A program made the translations under genes and the position numbers. A stretch of DNA of 64,000 nt, taken from NCBI RefSeq assembly GCF_008274805.1, contig NZ_CP022579.1, forward strand, positions 1,550,001 to 1,614,000, in the 5' to 3' direction. Below, piece by piece: positions 55,331 through 64,000 of this stretch (positions within the stretch are counted from its first letter, which is position 1; the number at the start of each line of letters is the position of its first letter). The notes under the pieces were generated by a model, which saw nothing but the letters and a program-made list of their open reading frames with translations, ran no database searches and was not told the origin of the DNA. The DNA comes from Oryzomicrobium terrae (GTDB lineage: Bacteria > Pseudomonadota > Gammaproteobacteria > Burkholderiales > Rhodocyclaceae).

Positions 55331-57865
55331 CTATTTGCTATCAGCCTTGCGCCGTGCTGTGGCATGGGATGTGGCCATCTGCTTGGGTTTGGTTGCCACC
55401 TTGGCGTCTCCCGCGCCTTGATTGGTCATTTTGCCGGGCTTCCCCTTTGGATTGGCTGGAGGCATCGCTTTCGTGGTGGCCGGCTTGCGGGGGCGAGGCG
55501 CTGCTCCCTTGCCTGGGGCAACCTTGACCGGAGGCACGGCGGTCGCGGAGTCGGTGGCCGGTTTGCTTACCGGCTTGGTGCGCCGGGTCACGGAAGTGGC
55601 TTTGACAGTTGCGGATGCCTGGGCTGCCGGCGCCGTGCTCTGTTCCGCAGGCATGGATATTTTGCCGACCGGAGCCGGCAGCGGTACCGCTTCGCCCAGT
55701 TCCTGGGCAAGGCGCGCCAGGCGGCGCAGGAACGTATCCCCCAGGTCGCCGCGGGCCTCGGCCAGGGTGTAGGCGGTGGCCAGGGCGCGGCGTCGTTCTT
55801 CCCGGCTGGCGAGCAGGCGGGGGAGAGCGGCCAGGGCCCGTTCCTCGTCGAGCAGGACCAGGAAGGCCTGGCGCTTTACCGCCGCCTTGAGATGGGCGAG
55901 GGTGGGGCGCTCGGGCAAGCCAGCTTCGTGGATGCGTTCGCGTAGCAAGTTGAAGGGGCGCTCGTCGAAGCCGCCTAGGTCGGGCTTGGTGAACAGGATG
56001 GCCCGCACCAGCCCTTCCAGGGGCGTGCCGTGCTCGAAGGAGCCCTCCAGGGCGTGGCGCTTGAGGCGGCGGAATTCCTCTTCCATCCAGCTGTGAGCCT
56101 GTTCCGGGCGGCGGCTGGCGTAGGAGCCCATGCCCACCAGGGCCTTTAGCATCGGCGATTCGTAGATCAACTGGAAGAGCTTTTCCTGGAGCGAATCCCG
56201 GCTGTCCCGGTAAGCGTCCCAGGCGGCCTCGATCTGGGCCGACACCTGCTTTTCCAGGCCGACGAAGGGGTTATCCTCCGCCGCCGGGCGGCGCTGGTGA
56301 TGCACTAGGCCGGCCAGGGGGCGCAGGGGCCAGAGCAGCGGGTTGGCGTCGGAGAACCACCAGCGCTCGGCCCGGGCCGGGTTGAAGTTGCGGCTGGCTT
56401 CGGCGGTGATCTCGTTGCTCAGGCTCTTCACCACCGGGGATGCGAAGCTGTCGTAGAGGCCCTGGTTGGCCACGGCGACCCGCTTGACCACCTCGAAGGC
56501 CTCCTCATCGTCCCGCCCGTCGTCCAGGGCCAGGATGTCGTCCAGAGTGCGCGGTGCGAAGCGCACCAGGTAGCGGCCCTGGACGTATTCGCGGCCCGGC
56601 ATTTCCGGGTGGGTGTCCTCGATGATCGCCTCGTACAGCCCCGGGGGCAGGGTGTCGATCAATTCCAGGGTGCCCACCAGTTTGTCGGTTTCCTTGCGCG
56701 CCACGGTGGCGGACACGAAGATGCCCAGGTGGCCGATCTGCTCGTGCAGGCAATAGACGATGGTCTGCTCGTTGAGGCGGATGTCGTCCACGCTCTCGTA
56801 GAGGTCGGGAATCCAGTTGAGTGCTTGCTGGGGCGGGGTGATGTTGTCGCCCCAAGAGGCGAAGACGATGATCGGCGAGCGGATGTTGCGCAGATCGATG
56901 CGGGTGCCGCCGTCGCTGGTGACCACCTGGCCGGTGCTCAGCCGGTTGCCGACGAACAGGTTTTGGGTGATCCATTCCATCTCCTGCTTGTTGAGCAGGT
57001 AGTGGCCGCCCCACCAGCGTTCGAATTCGAGGAAGCGCTCCCGTTCCGAATCCACCTTGGCGAACAGGTTGTAGAGCTTGCTCCAGTAGGTGTTGGCCGG
57101 GTTGAGCTGCTCGAAGTTGTTCACCAGGTAGGCGCCGTCGAAGCGGCCGTTGCCCAGGTCGCCGGCCAGGGAGGCCAGCCAGGTGCCGCCGAGCAGGCCG
57201 CCGGAATAGCGCATCGGGTTCTTGCCGCGCACCCCGGCCCAGTACGAGACGGGGGAGCCGGCCAGCAGGATCGGCCCCACCAGGGTGGGCGCCGCCGCTG
57301 CCAGCATCATCAGGGCCCAGCCGCCCTGGCAGTTGCCGATGACGAAGGGCTTGCCCTCGGCGTCCGGGTGCAGGGCGTTAACTTTTTGCAGGAAGGCGAT
57401 TTCGGCCCGGGCCACGCATTCGATGGTCTGCCCCGGCTCCGGGGTGGGGAAGAACATCACGAAGTAGCAGGGATGGCCCTGGCGCAGGGCAATGCCGATT
57501 TCGCTGTCGATCTTGAAACCACCAATGCCCGGCCCGTGACCGGCCCGGGGGTCGATGACGACAAAGGGGCGCTTGGCCGGGTCGGTGGCCGGGCAGTCGG
57601 CGGGGGGATGGATGCGGGCCAGGGCGTAGTTGGCCGGCTGGGGCAGGGTGCGGCCGTCCATCACGATGTCGTAGTCGAACACCAATACCGGTGGCTTGCC
57701 CGACCGGGCGTGGGCCAGGTACTGGTTGCCCCGCTCGCGCAGCACATCCAGGGTCAGAATCTGGCGCTGCCAGCGATCGTTGCAATACTCAAGGGATGCG
57801 GCCAGGGTGCGGGAACCGGCGGCGATGGCGTGTTGCAGGCTGGAGAGACTGCTAGCAAACAGCAT
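55331..57865 (-). CDS. DUF3141 protein, PHA-synthase-like fold with basic tail
   Basis: An 844-residue protein whose start is set by a near-perfect AGGAGGT before ATG 57865. Residues 1-430 resemble the alpha/beta-hydrolase part of PhaC polyhydroxyalkanoate synthases: the box GNCQGG (C179) matches the G-x-C-x-G-G lipase-like box, with Asp in SWGDNITPP and His in EQIGHLGIF as candidate triad partners. This is the DUF3141 family. A helical region follows to about 735, then a Lys/Ala/Pro/Thr-rich tail of about 110 residues resembling PhaF/histone-H1-like tails. A PHA-related role is inference; no other pha genes lie nearby. Confidence 0.87.
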   Translation of the reverse strand: MLFASSLSSLQHAIAAGSRTLAASLEYCNDRWQRQILTLDVLRERGNQYLAHARSGKPPVLVFDYDIVMDGRTLPQPANYALARIHPPADCPATDPAKRPFVVIDPRAGHGPGIGGFKIDSEIGIALRQGHPCYFVMFFPTPEPGQTIECVARAEIAFLQKVNALHPDAEGKPFVIGNCQGGWALMMLAAAAPTLVGPILLAGSPVSYWAGVRGKNPMRYSGGLLGGTWLASLAGDLGNGRFDGAYLVNNFEQLNPANTYWSKLYNLFAKVDSERERFLEFERWWGGHYLLNKQEMEWITQNLFVGNRLSTGQVVTSDGGTRIDLRNIRSPIIVFASWGDNITPPQQALNWIPDLYESVDDIRLNEQTIVYCLHEQIGHLGIFVSATVARKETDKLVGTLELIDTLPPGLYEAIIEDTHPEMPGREYVQGRYLVRFAPRTLDDILALDDGRDDEEAFEVVKRVAVANQGLYDSFASPVVKSLSNEITAEASRNFNPARAERWWFSDANPLLWPLRPLAGLVHHQRRPAAEDNPFVGLEKQVSAQIEAAWDAYRDSRDSLQEKLFQLIYESPMLKALVGMGSYASRRPEQAHSWMEEEFRRLKRHALEGSFEHGTPLEGLVRAILFTKPDLGGFDERPFNLLRERIHEAGLPERPTLAHLKAAVKRQAFLVLLDEERALAALPRLLASREERRRALATAYTLAEARGDLGDTFLRRLARLAQELGEAVPLPAPVGKISMPAEQSTAPAAQASATVKATSVTRRTKPVSKPATDSATAVPPVKVAPGKGAAPRPRKPATTKAMPPANPKGKPGKMTNQGAGDAKVATKPKQMATSHATARRKADSK

Positions 57866-58101
57866 GGGGGACCTCCTGTCGGGAGAAGTGATCCATGGCG
57901 GGGATATTTTTGCTTGTGTTGCAGTGCAGCATAGAACTCGACCGGACCGTTTGGCAAGGTCGGCCGATTTTTCATCGCCTCTTCACCACGTAGCCGTTGG
58001 GCCCCAGCGCCGCCTTCGTCTAAACTTCCACGTTTTCCCGCTGCCCTCGCAGCACCGGCCCTGGCCTTTTGCTGCCGGCGTAACCGTTTTCTCCCTTTAC
58101 C

Positions 58102-59223
58102 ATGCCTCACCGAATTCTTCAGGTTTCCGAACGGGGAATGCTCGACCGCTACGAGCAACTCCTTACCAGCAAGGGTTTCACGGCGGACCCGGCGCAGCGC
58201 ACCGCCGCCGAGCGGCTGCAGCAGCTCTACACCGAACTGCTTGAGTTCAAGGCCACCCGCCGTACCCGTTTGCGCAAGATGCTGCATTCCCGCCTGGCGG
58301 TACCCCGGGGTGTTTATTTCTGGGGTGGGGTGGGGCGTGGCAAGAGCTTCCTGATGGATTGTTTCTTCGAGTCGGTGCCCTACCAGCGCAAGCGGCGTAT
58401 TCACTTCCATGCCTTCATGCAGCAGGTGCATCGGGAGCTGGAAACCCTCAAGGGCGAAGCTGACCCCTTGGAGAAAGTGGCGGCACGCATTGCCTCGGCC
58501 ACCCGACTGCTCTGTTTCGACGAGTTTCACGTCTCGGACATTGCCGACGCGATGATTCTGGGGCGCCTCCTTACCGGGCTTTTTTCCCGGGGCGTGGTAC
58601 TGGTGATGACCTCCAACTACCCGCCGGAGAAGCTCTACCCGAATGGTCTGCAGCGTGCCAATTTCTTGCCGACCATCGCCTTGCTGCAGGAAAAGCTCGA
58701 CGTCCTCGAAGTGGAGGCGGGGATCGACTACCGGCTGCGCGCCCTGACCCAGGTCGATATCTTCCACGTGCCGGCCGATGCGCAAAGCGAGGAGCGTCTG
58801 GCAGAGGCCTTCAAATCCCTGGCAGGCGAGCCGGGCAAAAAGGGGGGCGCCATCGAAGTCCTGGGCCGGGAAATTCCGACCAAGCGGCGCGCCAACGGGG
58901 TCATCTGGTTCGATTTCGAGGCCCTCTGTGGCGGTCCTCGCTCTCAGAACGATTACCTGGAATTGGCGCGGGGCTATCACACGGTGCTGCTCTCCGGCAT
59001 TCCCCGTCTGAGCGCGGCCCAAGCCAACGAGGCGCGGCGCTTCACCTGGCTGGTGGACGTGCTCTACGATCACCGGGTCAAGCTGGTGGCCACCGCCGAG
59101 TGCGAACCTGAGCAGCTTTACACGTCCGGAACCCATGCCAGCGAGTTCTTCCGAACCGTCAGCCGCCTGACCGAGATGCGCTCCAAGGAATACCTGGCCT
59201 TGCCCCATTTGTTGGGCAGCTAG
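58102..59223 (+). CDS. zapE: Cell division ATPase ZapE (AFG1 family)
   Basis: A P-loop ATPase of 373 residues. Walker A is FWGGVGRGKSF (G75-S82) and Walker B is RLLCFDEFHV. MTSNYPPEKLYPNGLQRANF and the C-terminal FFRTVSRLTEMRSKEYLALP are AFG1/ZapE features. E. coli ZapE acts at the division ring under stress. ATG 58102 is used; ATG 58138 (MLDRYEQLL) is possible. The 236-base gap from the divergent DUF3141 gene holds no gene. Confidence 0.93.
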   Translation: MPHRILQVSERGMLDRYEQLLTSKGFTADPAQRTAAERLQQLYTELLEFKATRRTRLRKMLHSRLAVPRGVYFWGGVGRGKSFLMDCFFESVPYQRKRRIHFHAFMQQVHRELETLKGEADPLEKVAARIASATRLLCFDEFHVSDIADAMILGRLLTGLFSRGVVLVMTSNYPPEKLYPNGLQRANFLPTIALLQEKLDVLEVEAGIDYRLRALTQVDIFHVPADAQSEERLAEAFKSLAGEPGKKGGAIEVLGREIPTKRRANGVIWFDFEALCGGPRSQNDYLELARGYHTVLLSGIPRLSAAQANEARRFTWLVDVLYDHRVKLVATAECEPEQLYTSGTHASEFFRTVSRLTEMRSKEYLALPHLLGS

Positions 59224-59337
59224 GCCTGCTGCCGGCCTGCCCGGGACGTAACATTCCGATACAACTCCGCTATGGGCGGGATACGTCCCGTCCCTAATCT
59301 GCAGGCTCCAGATTCGTTTTCAAACGAGGAGCCCACC

Positions 59338-59868
59338 ATGAAAAACTCGCTTCGTCCCCTGATCCTGGCCCTTTCTCTCGGCGCCCTGTCCCTGAGCGCC
59401 GCCGCCGGTGCCATGCCTGCTGGCCCCGGGTGTGCCCCGCGGGGACACTTCCAACCGGTGTTCAGCGAGTTGCATGACCGGCTGAAATTGACACCGGAGC
59501 AGGAAACCCTGTGGGCCAAGGCAGAAAGCGTCACCAAGGCCAGCCGCGCGGACTCCCGCCAGCAGCATGAGGCCAAGCGCGGTGAACTGAAAAAGTCCCT
59601 TGCGGCAGGGGATGCCGATCTGCGCGCCCTGGCCCGTCAGCAAGACGAGGAGATGGCTACCGGGCAAAAGCGTATGCAGGCGGTGCGTGATCAGTGGCTG
59701 TCGGTTTACGACAGCCTGGATGCTGGTCAGAAGCGCCAGGTGCAGACCTTCCTGGCGGAGCGCCTGGAGTCCCGCGATGGCCCGGGCAAAGGGCGCCCCC
59801 ACATGGGGCCGCGCCGCCCCGGCGGCGACGGAGCACCGCCCGCTTCCCAGTCTCCGGCGGCACGCTGA
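59338..59868 (+). CDS. Spy/CpxP-like (LTXXQ-type) periplasmic protein
   Basis: A protein of 176 residues from ATG 59338, 6 bases after GAGGAG. A signal peptide (PLILALSLGALSLSAAAGA) is followed by a helical domain with HDRLKLTPEQETLWAKAES, the LTPEQ motif of LTXXQ proteins, then a Gly/Pro-rich tail. Such proteins act as periplasmic stress chaperones or modulators. It lies 9 bases before a response regulator and kinase, an arrangement like cpxP with cpxRA, so it is probably part of that sensing circuit. Confidence 0.8.
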   Translation: MKNSLRPLILALSLGALSLSAAAGAMPAGPGCAPRGHFQPVFSELHDRLKLTPEQETLWAKAESVTKASRADSRQQHEAKRGELKKSLAAGDADLRALARQQDEEMATGQKRMQAVRDQWLSVYDSLDAGQKRQVQTFLAERLESRDGPGKGRPHMGPRRPGGDGAPPASQSPAAR

Positions 59869-59877
59869 GGAGAGATC

Positions 59878-60657
59878 ATGGCCGGAACCGCCCGCGTCCT
59901 GATCGTCGATGACGATGAACAGATCCGCGATCTGCTCTGTACCTACCTGGCTGGCTTCAACCTGGAAACCCAAGGGGTCGGCGATGGCCAGGCGATGCGG
60001 GCAGCTCTGGCCGCCGCCGCCTTTGATCTGGTGGTGCTCGATGTGATGCTGCCAGGGGAGGATGGTCTCACCCTGTGCCGTCAACTGCGCCAGACGTCGC
60101 GCCTGCCGGTGGTCATGCTCACGGCCCGGGGCGAGGCCAGCGACCGCATCGTCGGCCTCGAACTGGGAGCCGACGATTATGTGGTGAAGCCCTTCGAACC
60201 CCGGGAACTGGTCGCCCGCATTCGCACCGTGCTGCGCCGTGCCCGGCCCGACGGTGCTGGCACGCCGGCCGTGAACGGTGCGGCGGCCAAGGAGGAGGGC
60301 GCCAACGAGAAGCGGGAAGAAATCCACTTTGCCGGTTGGCGCTTGCATCGGGTGTTGCGCCAGTTGGTGTCGCCCGAAGGGGTGGTCGTGCCCCTGTCCA
60401 ATGCCGAATTCCGCTTGCTCTGGGTTTTCCTCGAACGGCCGCGGCGTGTCCTGTCCCGCGACCAGTTGCTGGACGCGGCCCGGGGCCGGACCATGGAGGC
60501 CTTTGACCGCAGCATCGACCTGCTCGTCTCCCGGCTGCGCCAAAAGCTTGGCGAGGACCCGCGCGATCCCCGCCTGATCAAGACCGTGCGGGGCGAGGGG
60601 TATCTGTTTGCCAGCCCCGTTGGTGACTCGGCCGCGGAATCGGGAGGAGGACGGTGA
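59878..60657 (+). CDS. OmpR-family response regulator (second system)
   Basis: A 259-residue regulator with receiver VLIVDDDEQIRDLL, phosphoacceptor D55 in VVLDVMLPGEDG, K in VVKPFEPREL, and a C-terminal winged HTH (LSNAEFRLLWVFLERPRRVL, then DRSIDLLVSRLRQKL). A spacer of about 25 residues (NGAAAKEEGANEKREE) separates the domains. It is paired with the kinase that starts at its stop (GTGA overlap). Confidence 0.94.
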   Translation: MAGTARVLIVDDDEQIRDLLCTYLAGFNLETQGVGDGQAMRAALAAAAFDLVVLDVMLPGEDGLTLCRQLRQTSRLPVVMLTARGEASDRIVGLELGADDYVVKPFEPRELVARIRTVLRRARPDGAGTPAVNGAAAKEEGANEKREEIHFAGWRLHRVLRQLVSPEGVVVPLSNAEFRLLWVFLERPRRVLSRDQLLDAARGRTMEAFDRSIDLLVSRLRQKLGEDPRDPRLIKTVRGEGYLFASPVGDSAAESGGGR

Positions 60658-61799
60658 TCCGTCAGGCCTGGTTGCGTTTGCGCCAGCGCCGCTGGCTGCC
60701 CCAGACCTTGTTCGGGCAACTGTTTGCCGTCCTTCTGGCGGGTATTCTGGTCAGCCATCTCTTTCTCTCCCTGCTCATCTTCAGCGTCTTCGACCAATTC
60801 CGCACACCTCCGGCGGGGCCGCCAGGCCCGCCACCACCGGCTGTTTCAGCGTTTGGCCCGCCCGGGCCGCCGGGGGGGCCGCCGGAACGCCAGGGGAAGG
60901 AGGCTGTTCATCGCCCTCCTCACCGAGGACCGCAACCCTTACGTCATCTGGGCTTCTGGCTGGGGATGCTGGCCCAGATCGGCGCCCTGGCCCTGGGCGC
61001 CTGGTTCGGCGCCCGTACCCTGGCGCGACCGATCCAGCGTCTGGGGGACGCCGCCACACGCCTGGCTGAAAACCTGGAAAGTCCGCCGCTGCCCCTGGAT
61101 GGAACGCTGGAAGCCCGCCAGGCGGCGGAAGCTTTCAATCGCATGCAGCAGCGCATCCGGCGCCAACTGGAGGAGCGCAACCGCTTCCTGGCGGCGGTTT
61201 CCCACGACCTGCGCACGCCCCTGACCCGCATGCAGCTGCGCGCCGAGCGCATCGACGATGCGGAGTTGAAGGCCCAGTTGCGCCACGACATGGGTGAAAT
61301 GGCCTCCATGCTCGACGCCACGCTGCAGACGCTGCGCGACCATGCCCAGAGCGAGGTTCCCGTACGCCTGAATGTGACAGCCCTGGTCCATTCCCTGGTC
61401 GATGACATGGCCGAGGTGGGGCAGCCGGTTTCCGTTTCCGGTGAGGCCGGCCAGGTAATGGCACGACCGGTGGCCTTGCGCCGCTGCCTGGCCAATCTGC
61501 TGGAAAACGCAGTGCGCTACGGCGGCCGGGCCCGGGCGGTGCTGAGCAATTCGGACCGGGGCGTGCGCATCGAGATCGAGGATGATGGCCCGGGTATCCC
61601 CGAGGCCATGCTCGAACAGGTTTTTGAACCGTTCTATCGCCTGGAATCCTCCCGCAATCGGGCCACCGGGGGGGTGGGGCTGGGCCTGTCCATTGCCCGG
61701 GAAGTGGCACGCCAGCACGGTGGCGACCTGACGTTGCGTAATCGGCCAGAGGGGGGCTTGAGTGCGTGCCTGCTGTTGCCCCAGGCGGTCGAGGTGTAA
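60654..61799 (+). CDS. Sensor histidine kinase with Pro-rich periplasmic loop
   Basis: A 381-residue kinase from GTG 60654. TM1 is at about residues 20-46 and TM2 at about 100-121; the intervening periplasmic loop is short and very rich in Pro/Gly (PPAGPPGPPPPAVSAFGPPG). HAMP is followed by an H-box AVSHDLRTPLTRMQL, N-box NLLENAVRYGG, EDDGPGIPE and GVGLGLSIARE. The unusual loop may interact with the Spy-like protein encoded two genes upstream. Coupled with its regulator. Confidence 0.93.
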   Translation: MIRQAWLRLRQRRWLPQTLFGQLFAVLLAGILVSHLFLSLLIFSVFDQFRTPPAGPPGPPPPAVSAFGPPGPPGGPPERQGKEAVHRPPHRGPQPLRHLGFWLGMLAQIGALALGAWFGARTLARPIQRLGDAATRLAENLESPPLPLDGTLEARQAAEAFNRMQQRIRRQLEERNRFLAAVSHDLRTPLTRMQLRAERIDDAELKAQLRHDMGEMASMLDATLQTLRDHAQSEVPVRLNVTALVHSLVDDMAEVGQPVSVSGEAGQVMARPVALRRCLANLLENAVRYGGRARAVLSNSDRGVRIEIEDDGPGIPEAMLEQVFEPFYRLESSRNRATGGVGLGLSIAREVARQHGGDLTLRNRPEGGLSACLLLPQAVEV

Positions 61800-61920
61800 G
61801 GCAACCGGTTGCCGGGCGGTTTCCGGGGCGCCAAGATAGACTCCGGTCGCGCCAGTCGAGCGGGTTCCTCCGCATCCGGACGCCATCTTTCGCCTTTTCA
61901 TTTCCTCGGGAGCCCCTGCC

Positions 61921-62796
61921 ATGGCTCGTTTGCTCACCCTCATCGTTGCCTTGCTGGCCTCCGCCCTGGTGGCCTTCCCGGCGGTTGCCCAGCAGGAGGT
62001 GGAGATCATCCCCCTGCAACATCGTTTTCCCGATGAGGTGATCCCCCAGTTGCGGCCCTTCGTTGAATCGGGCGGGGTGCTCCAGGGGGCCAACAATCAG
62101 CTGATCCTGCGGGCATCCCGGCGCAACCGGGACGAGATCAAGCGCTTGCTGGCCAGCCTGGACCGGCCGCTGCGTCGCCTCGTCATTCAGGTCAGCCGCG
62201 AGCGTCAGGAAAGCAGCGTGCGCCAGGATGCCGGGGCGTCCGGCACGGTGGTGCTGGGCGATGGTACGGTCAAGCTCACCGAGCCGCGGCGCCTGTCGGG
62301 CGGTGCTTCGGTAAGCTTGGGGTCGGCGGGCAGTGCGTCCCGCCTGACCGGCAGTGCCGCCGATGTTCGCGCCAGCCGCAGCGAGCGCAGCGTACAGACC
62401 GTGCAGGTGGTGGAAGGCGGCCAGGCGTTCATCCAGGTTGGCCAATCCATTCCCATCCCCTTGACCCAGGTGGTGGTTGGTCCTGCCGGCACGGTGGTGT
62501 CCCAATCCATGGTCTGGCAAGACTTGGGGCAGGGCTTTTATGCCGAGCCCCGGGTTGCTGGCGACCGGGTGACCCTGGAAATCAGTCCTCAGGCCAGTCG
62601 CCCCGGTGCTTATGGTCCAGGCAGCGCCCAGGTGGAGCGCCTGTCCACCACCGTCTCAGGGCGGTTGGGTGAGTGGATCCAGGTAGGGGGCTCCGGGCAG
62701 GAAAGCAGTGGCCGGGAACGGGTCAATGCCTCGGTTTCGGCCCGGGATAGCCGGGATGGCGGGGCCATCTGGCTCAAGGTGGACGAACTGCCCTGA
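61921..62796 (+). CDS. Secretin-like domain protein
   Basis: A 291-residue exported protein (signal peptide ending FPAVAQQ). The first 70 mature residues look like a secretin N-domain (VEIIPLQHRFPDEVIPQLRP, ANNQLILRASRRNRDEIKRLL). The rest (QTVQVVEGGQAFIQVGQSIPIP, FYAEPRVAGDRVTLEISPQ) resembles type II/III secretin modules but is much shorter than a full secretin, so a pore is unlikely. No secretion genes lie nearby. It follows the two-component genes by 121 bases. Confidence 0.78.
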   Translation: MARLLTLIVALLASALVAFPAVAQQEVEIIPLQHRFPDEVIPQLRPFVESGGVLQGANNQLILRASRRNRDEIKRLLASLDRPLRRLVIQVSRERQESSVRQDAGASGTVVLGDGTVKLTEPRRLSGGASVSLGSAGSASRLTGSAADVRASRSERSVQTVQVVEGGQAFIQVGQSIPIPLTQVVVGPAGTVVSQSMVWQDLGQGFYAEPRVAGDRVTLEISPQASRPGAYGPGSAQVERLSTTVSGRLGEWIQVGGSGQESSGRERVNASVSARDSRDGGAIWLKVDELP

Positions 62797-62830
62797 TCCG
62801 GCTGATTTGCAGGGCGCTGCCAGCGCCGTG

Positions 62831-63691
62831 TCAGCGCGAGCAAACCCGGTTGCCACCGGCCTGATGGGCGATCAGGAGGGCTTCGTCGGCCCGGGCCAGC
62901 ACGGTTTCCTGGGTGTCGGCGGGCCAGAACTCGGTGACGCCCCCGGACAGGACGACGGGCTTGCCGGCAACCGGTCGGGACATGGCGTATTGGCGGATGC
63001 GCTCCAGGCCGCCGCTGCCTTCAAGCAGACCGACACCGGGCATCAGCACCAGGAACGAGGCATCGCCCCAGGGGGCCATGGCGTCGGAGTCGCGCAGGCT
63101 TTGCTGGAGCCGTTTGCCGACCTCCCGGGGGACTTCTTCCTCCAGCGTGGGTGCCGGGGAGGCGGGGGGCGGGTCGATGTCGAGCAATCCCAGACAGAAA
63201 TCGCTGCCGTAGCGGCGGGCCCGAGCGATCTCACCCGTGAGGATGCGTTCGGCCAAGGCGCTGGATACCCGATCCACCGACATGTCCACCAGGCTGACGA
63301 AGACGCCGCCCAATCCCTCGCCGTGCCCCTGCACCGGCAGGGCGCGAATCCGTACCCAGCGTTTGGCGCCCCCCTCGACGCCGAGCCGAGCAAAGCGCTC
63401 TTCGGCGGGCTGACCCGTGGCCAGTACCTGATGCACCGGGTTGCGCTCGGCCGCAACGGGCTGGCCGCGCTCATCGAACAGGGTCCATTCGGGCGGGGGG
63501 AGGGGCCACACCAAGTCCGAGGCGGTGCGCCCCAGAATGTCGAGGCCCGGGCGATTGGCATGCACGATCCGCCCGTCACGGGCGTCGAAGAGTAGAGCAC
63601 CCACCCCGAGAGATTCGAGCAGGGTGCTGTAATCGCCCACCCTGTGGATGTGGAGCGTGCTGATTTGGCTGAGGGAAGAAGACGGAAGCAT
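62831..63691 (-). CDS. PAS domain protein with degenerate GGDEF domain
   Basis: A protein of 286 residues from ATG 63691; the ATG at 63748 would add 19 residues. A PAS domain (LLESLGVGALLFDARDGRIVHANRPG, in part) is followed by a GGDEF-like domain where the active-site loop reads WGDASFLVLMPGV. The GGDEF signature is lost, and a Pro-rich insertion (PPPASPAP) sits in the substrate region, so diguanylate cyclase activity is unlikely. It could bind a ligand as a sensor. It is convergent with the secretin-like gene and divergent from thrC. Confidence 0.75.
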   Translation of the reverse strand: MLPSSSLSQISTLHIHRVGDYSTLLESLGVGALLFDARDGRIVHANRPGLDILGRTASDLVWPLPPPEWTLFDERGQPVAAERNPVHQVLATGQPAEERFARLGVEGGAKRWVRIRALPVQGHGEGLGGVFVSLVDMSVDRVSSALAERILTGEIARARRYGSDFCLGLLDIDPPPASPAPTLEEEVPREVGKRLQQSLRDSDAMAPWGDASFLVLMPGVGLLEGSGGLERIRQYAMSRPVAGKPVVLSGGVTEFWPADTQETVLARADEALLIAHQAGGNRVCSR

Positions 63692-63825
63692 GATGGCAAA
63701 CCCAACCGACGACCTTTTCACTGTAGAAGTCGCCTGGGAGTGGGGCAAGCACGCCGGGTAGGGCCGAAGGGACTACTCGCCATGCTAGAATCGCCAGCTT
63801 TTTCCCACCTTTTTACGCCATTCCG

Positions 63826-64000
63826 ATGCGCTACCTTTCCACCCGCGGCCAGGCCGCCGAGCCTTCCTTCTGCGACATCCTCCTGGGCGGCCTGGCGCCG
63901 GATGGCGGCTTGTATCTGCCGGAAGAGACGCCCCGGGTGACCCGGGCCGAACTGGATGTCTGGCGCCAGCTGTCCTATGCGGACCTGGCCTTCGCCATCC
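63826..64000 (+). CDS. thrC: Threonine synthase, N-terminal part (cut by window)
   Basis: The first 58 codons of a gene that runs past the window end. The N-terminus MRYLSTRGQAAEPSFCDILL and the following LAPDGGLYLPEETPRVTRAE match threonine synthase, the PLP enzyme that converts phosphohomoserine to threonine. The catalytic part lies outside the window. Confidence 0.88.
   Translation, partial: MRYLSTRGQAAEPSFCDILLGGLAPDGGLYLPEETPRVTRAELDVWRQLSYADLAFAI

Overview
This window is a high-GC chromosomal segment from a betaproteobacterium, most likely of the Rhodocyclales (Azospira/Dechlorosoma-like). That placement is inferred from gene content and codon use; no rRNA or other taxonomic marker is present. 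Almost every gene is a core housekeeping gene or a signalling/envelope gene. I see no rRNA, tRNA, CRISPR array, insertion sequence or prophage. The only clearly foreign-looking stretch is an AT-richer island at about 3.47-4.46 kb.

Layout: (1) 1-3.46 kb, the end of an ISC iron-sulfur operon (hscB end, hscA, fdx, iscX) followed by a DUF2237 and a YkgJ-type cysteine-cluster gene. (2) 3.47-4.5 kb, an AT-rich island with one HEPN-like orphan. (3) 4.5-11.7 kb, minus strand: CDF cation transporter, serB, DAHP synthase, mfd, DUF2721. (4) 11.7-16.4 kb: a ModE-type molybdate regulator behind a good ModE box, a hydrolase-like gene, an MgtC/DUF4010 membrane protein, ispD and ispF. (5) 16.4-21.3 kb: a cyclic-di-GMP cluster (HD-GYP, PAS-GADEF-EAL, HDOD). 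(6) 21.3-27.2 kb: an OmpR/EnvZ-type pair divergent from a DUF3106-DUF1800-DUF1501 exported set. (7) 27.2-33 kb: tsaB-rimI-udg, LemA-TPM-TPM, and an EAL-HDOD protein.

(8) 33-55.2 kb is dominated by the TCA cycle: divergent acnA/acnB, mdh, a GntR/HutC-type regulator, sdhCDAB-sdhE-gltA, and sucA-sucB-lpd, interrupted at 38.7-42.2 kb by DUF5610, cfa, truC and DUF3617 genes. A 14-base palindrome close to GTCTTATATAAGAC sits at three TCA control regions: the acnA/acnB gap, the mdh/gntR gap, and the start region of the sdh operon. The GntR gene beside two of these sites is the obvious candidate for the binding protein. This local TCA regulon is the most interesting inference here.

(9) 55.3-64 kb: a large DUF3141 protein with a PHA-synthase-like Cys box and a Lys/Ala/Pro tail, zapE, a Spy-like periplasmic protein with its own two-component system, a secretin-domain protein, a PAS plus degenerate GGDEF protein, and the start of thrC. 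Starts were moved from the longest reading frame to the family-supported codon where a ribosome-binding site, operon overlap or family N-terminus justified it.
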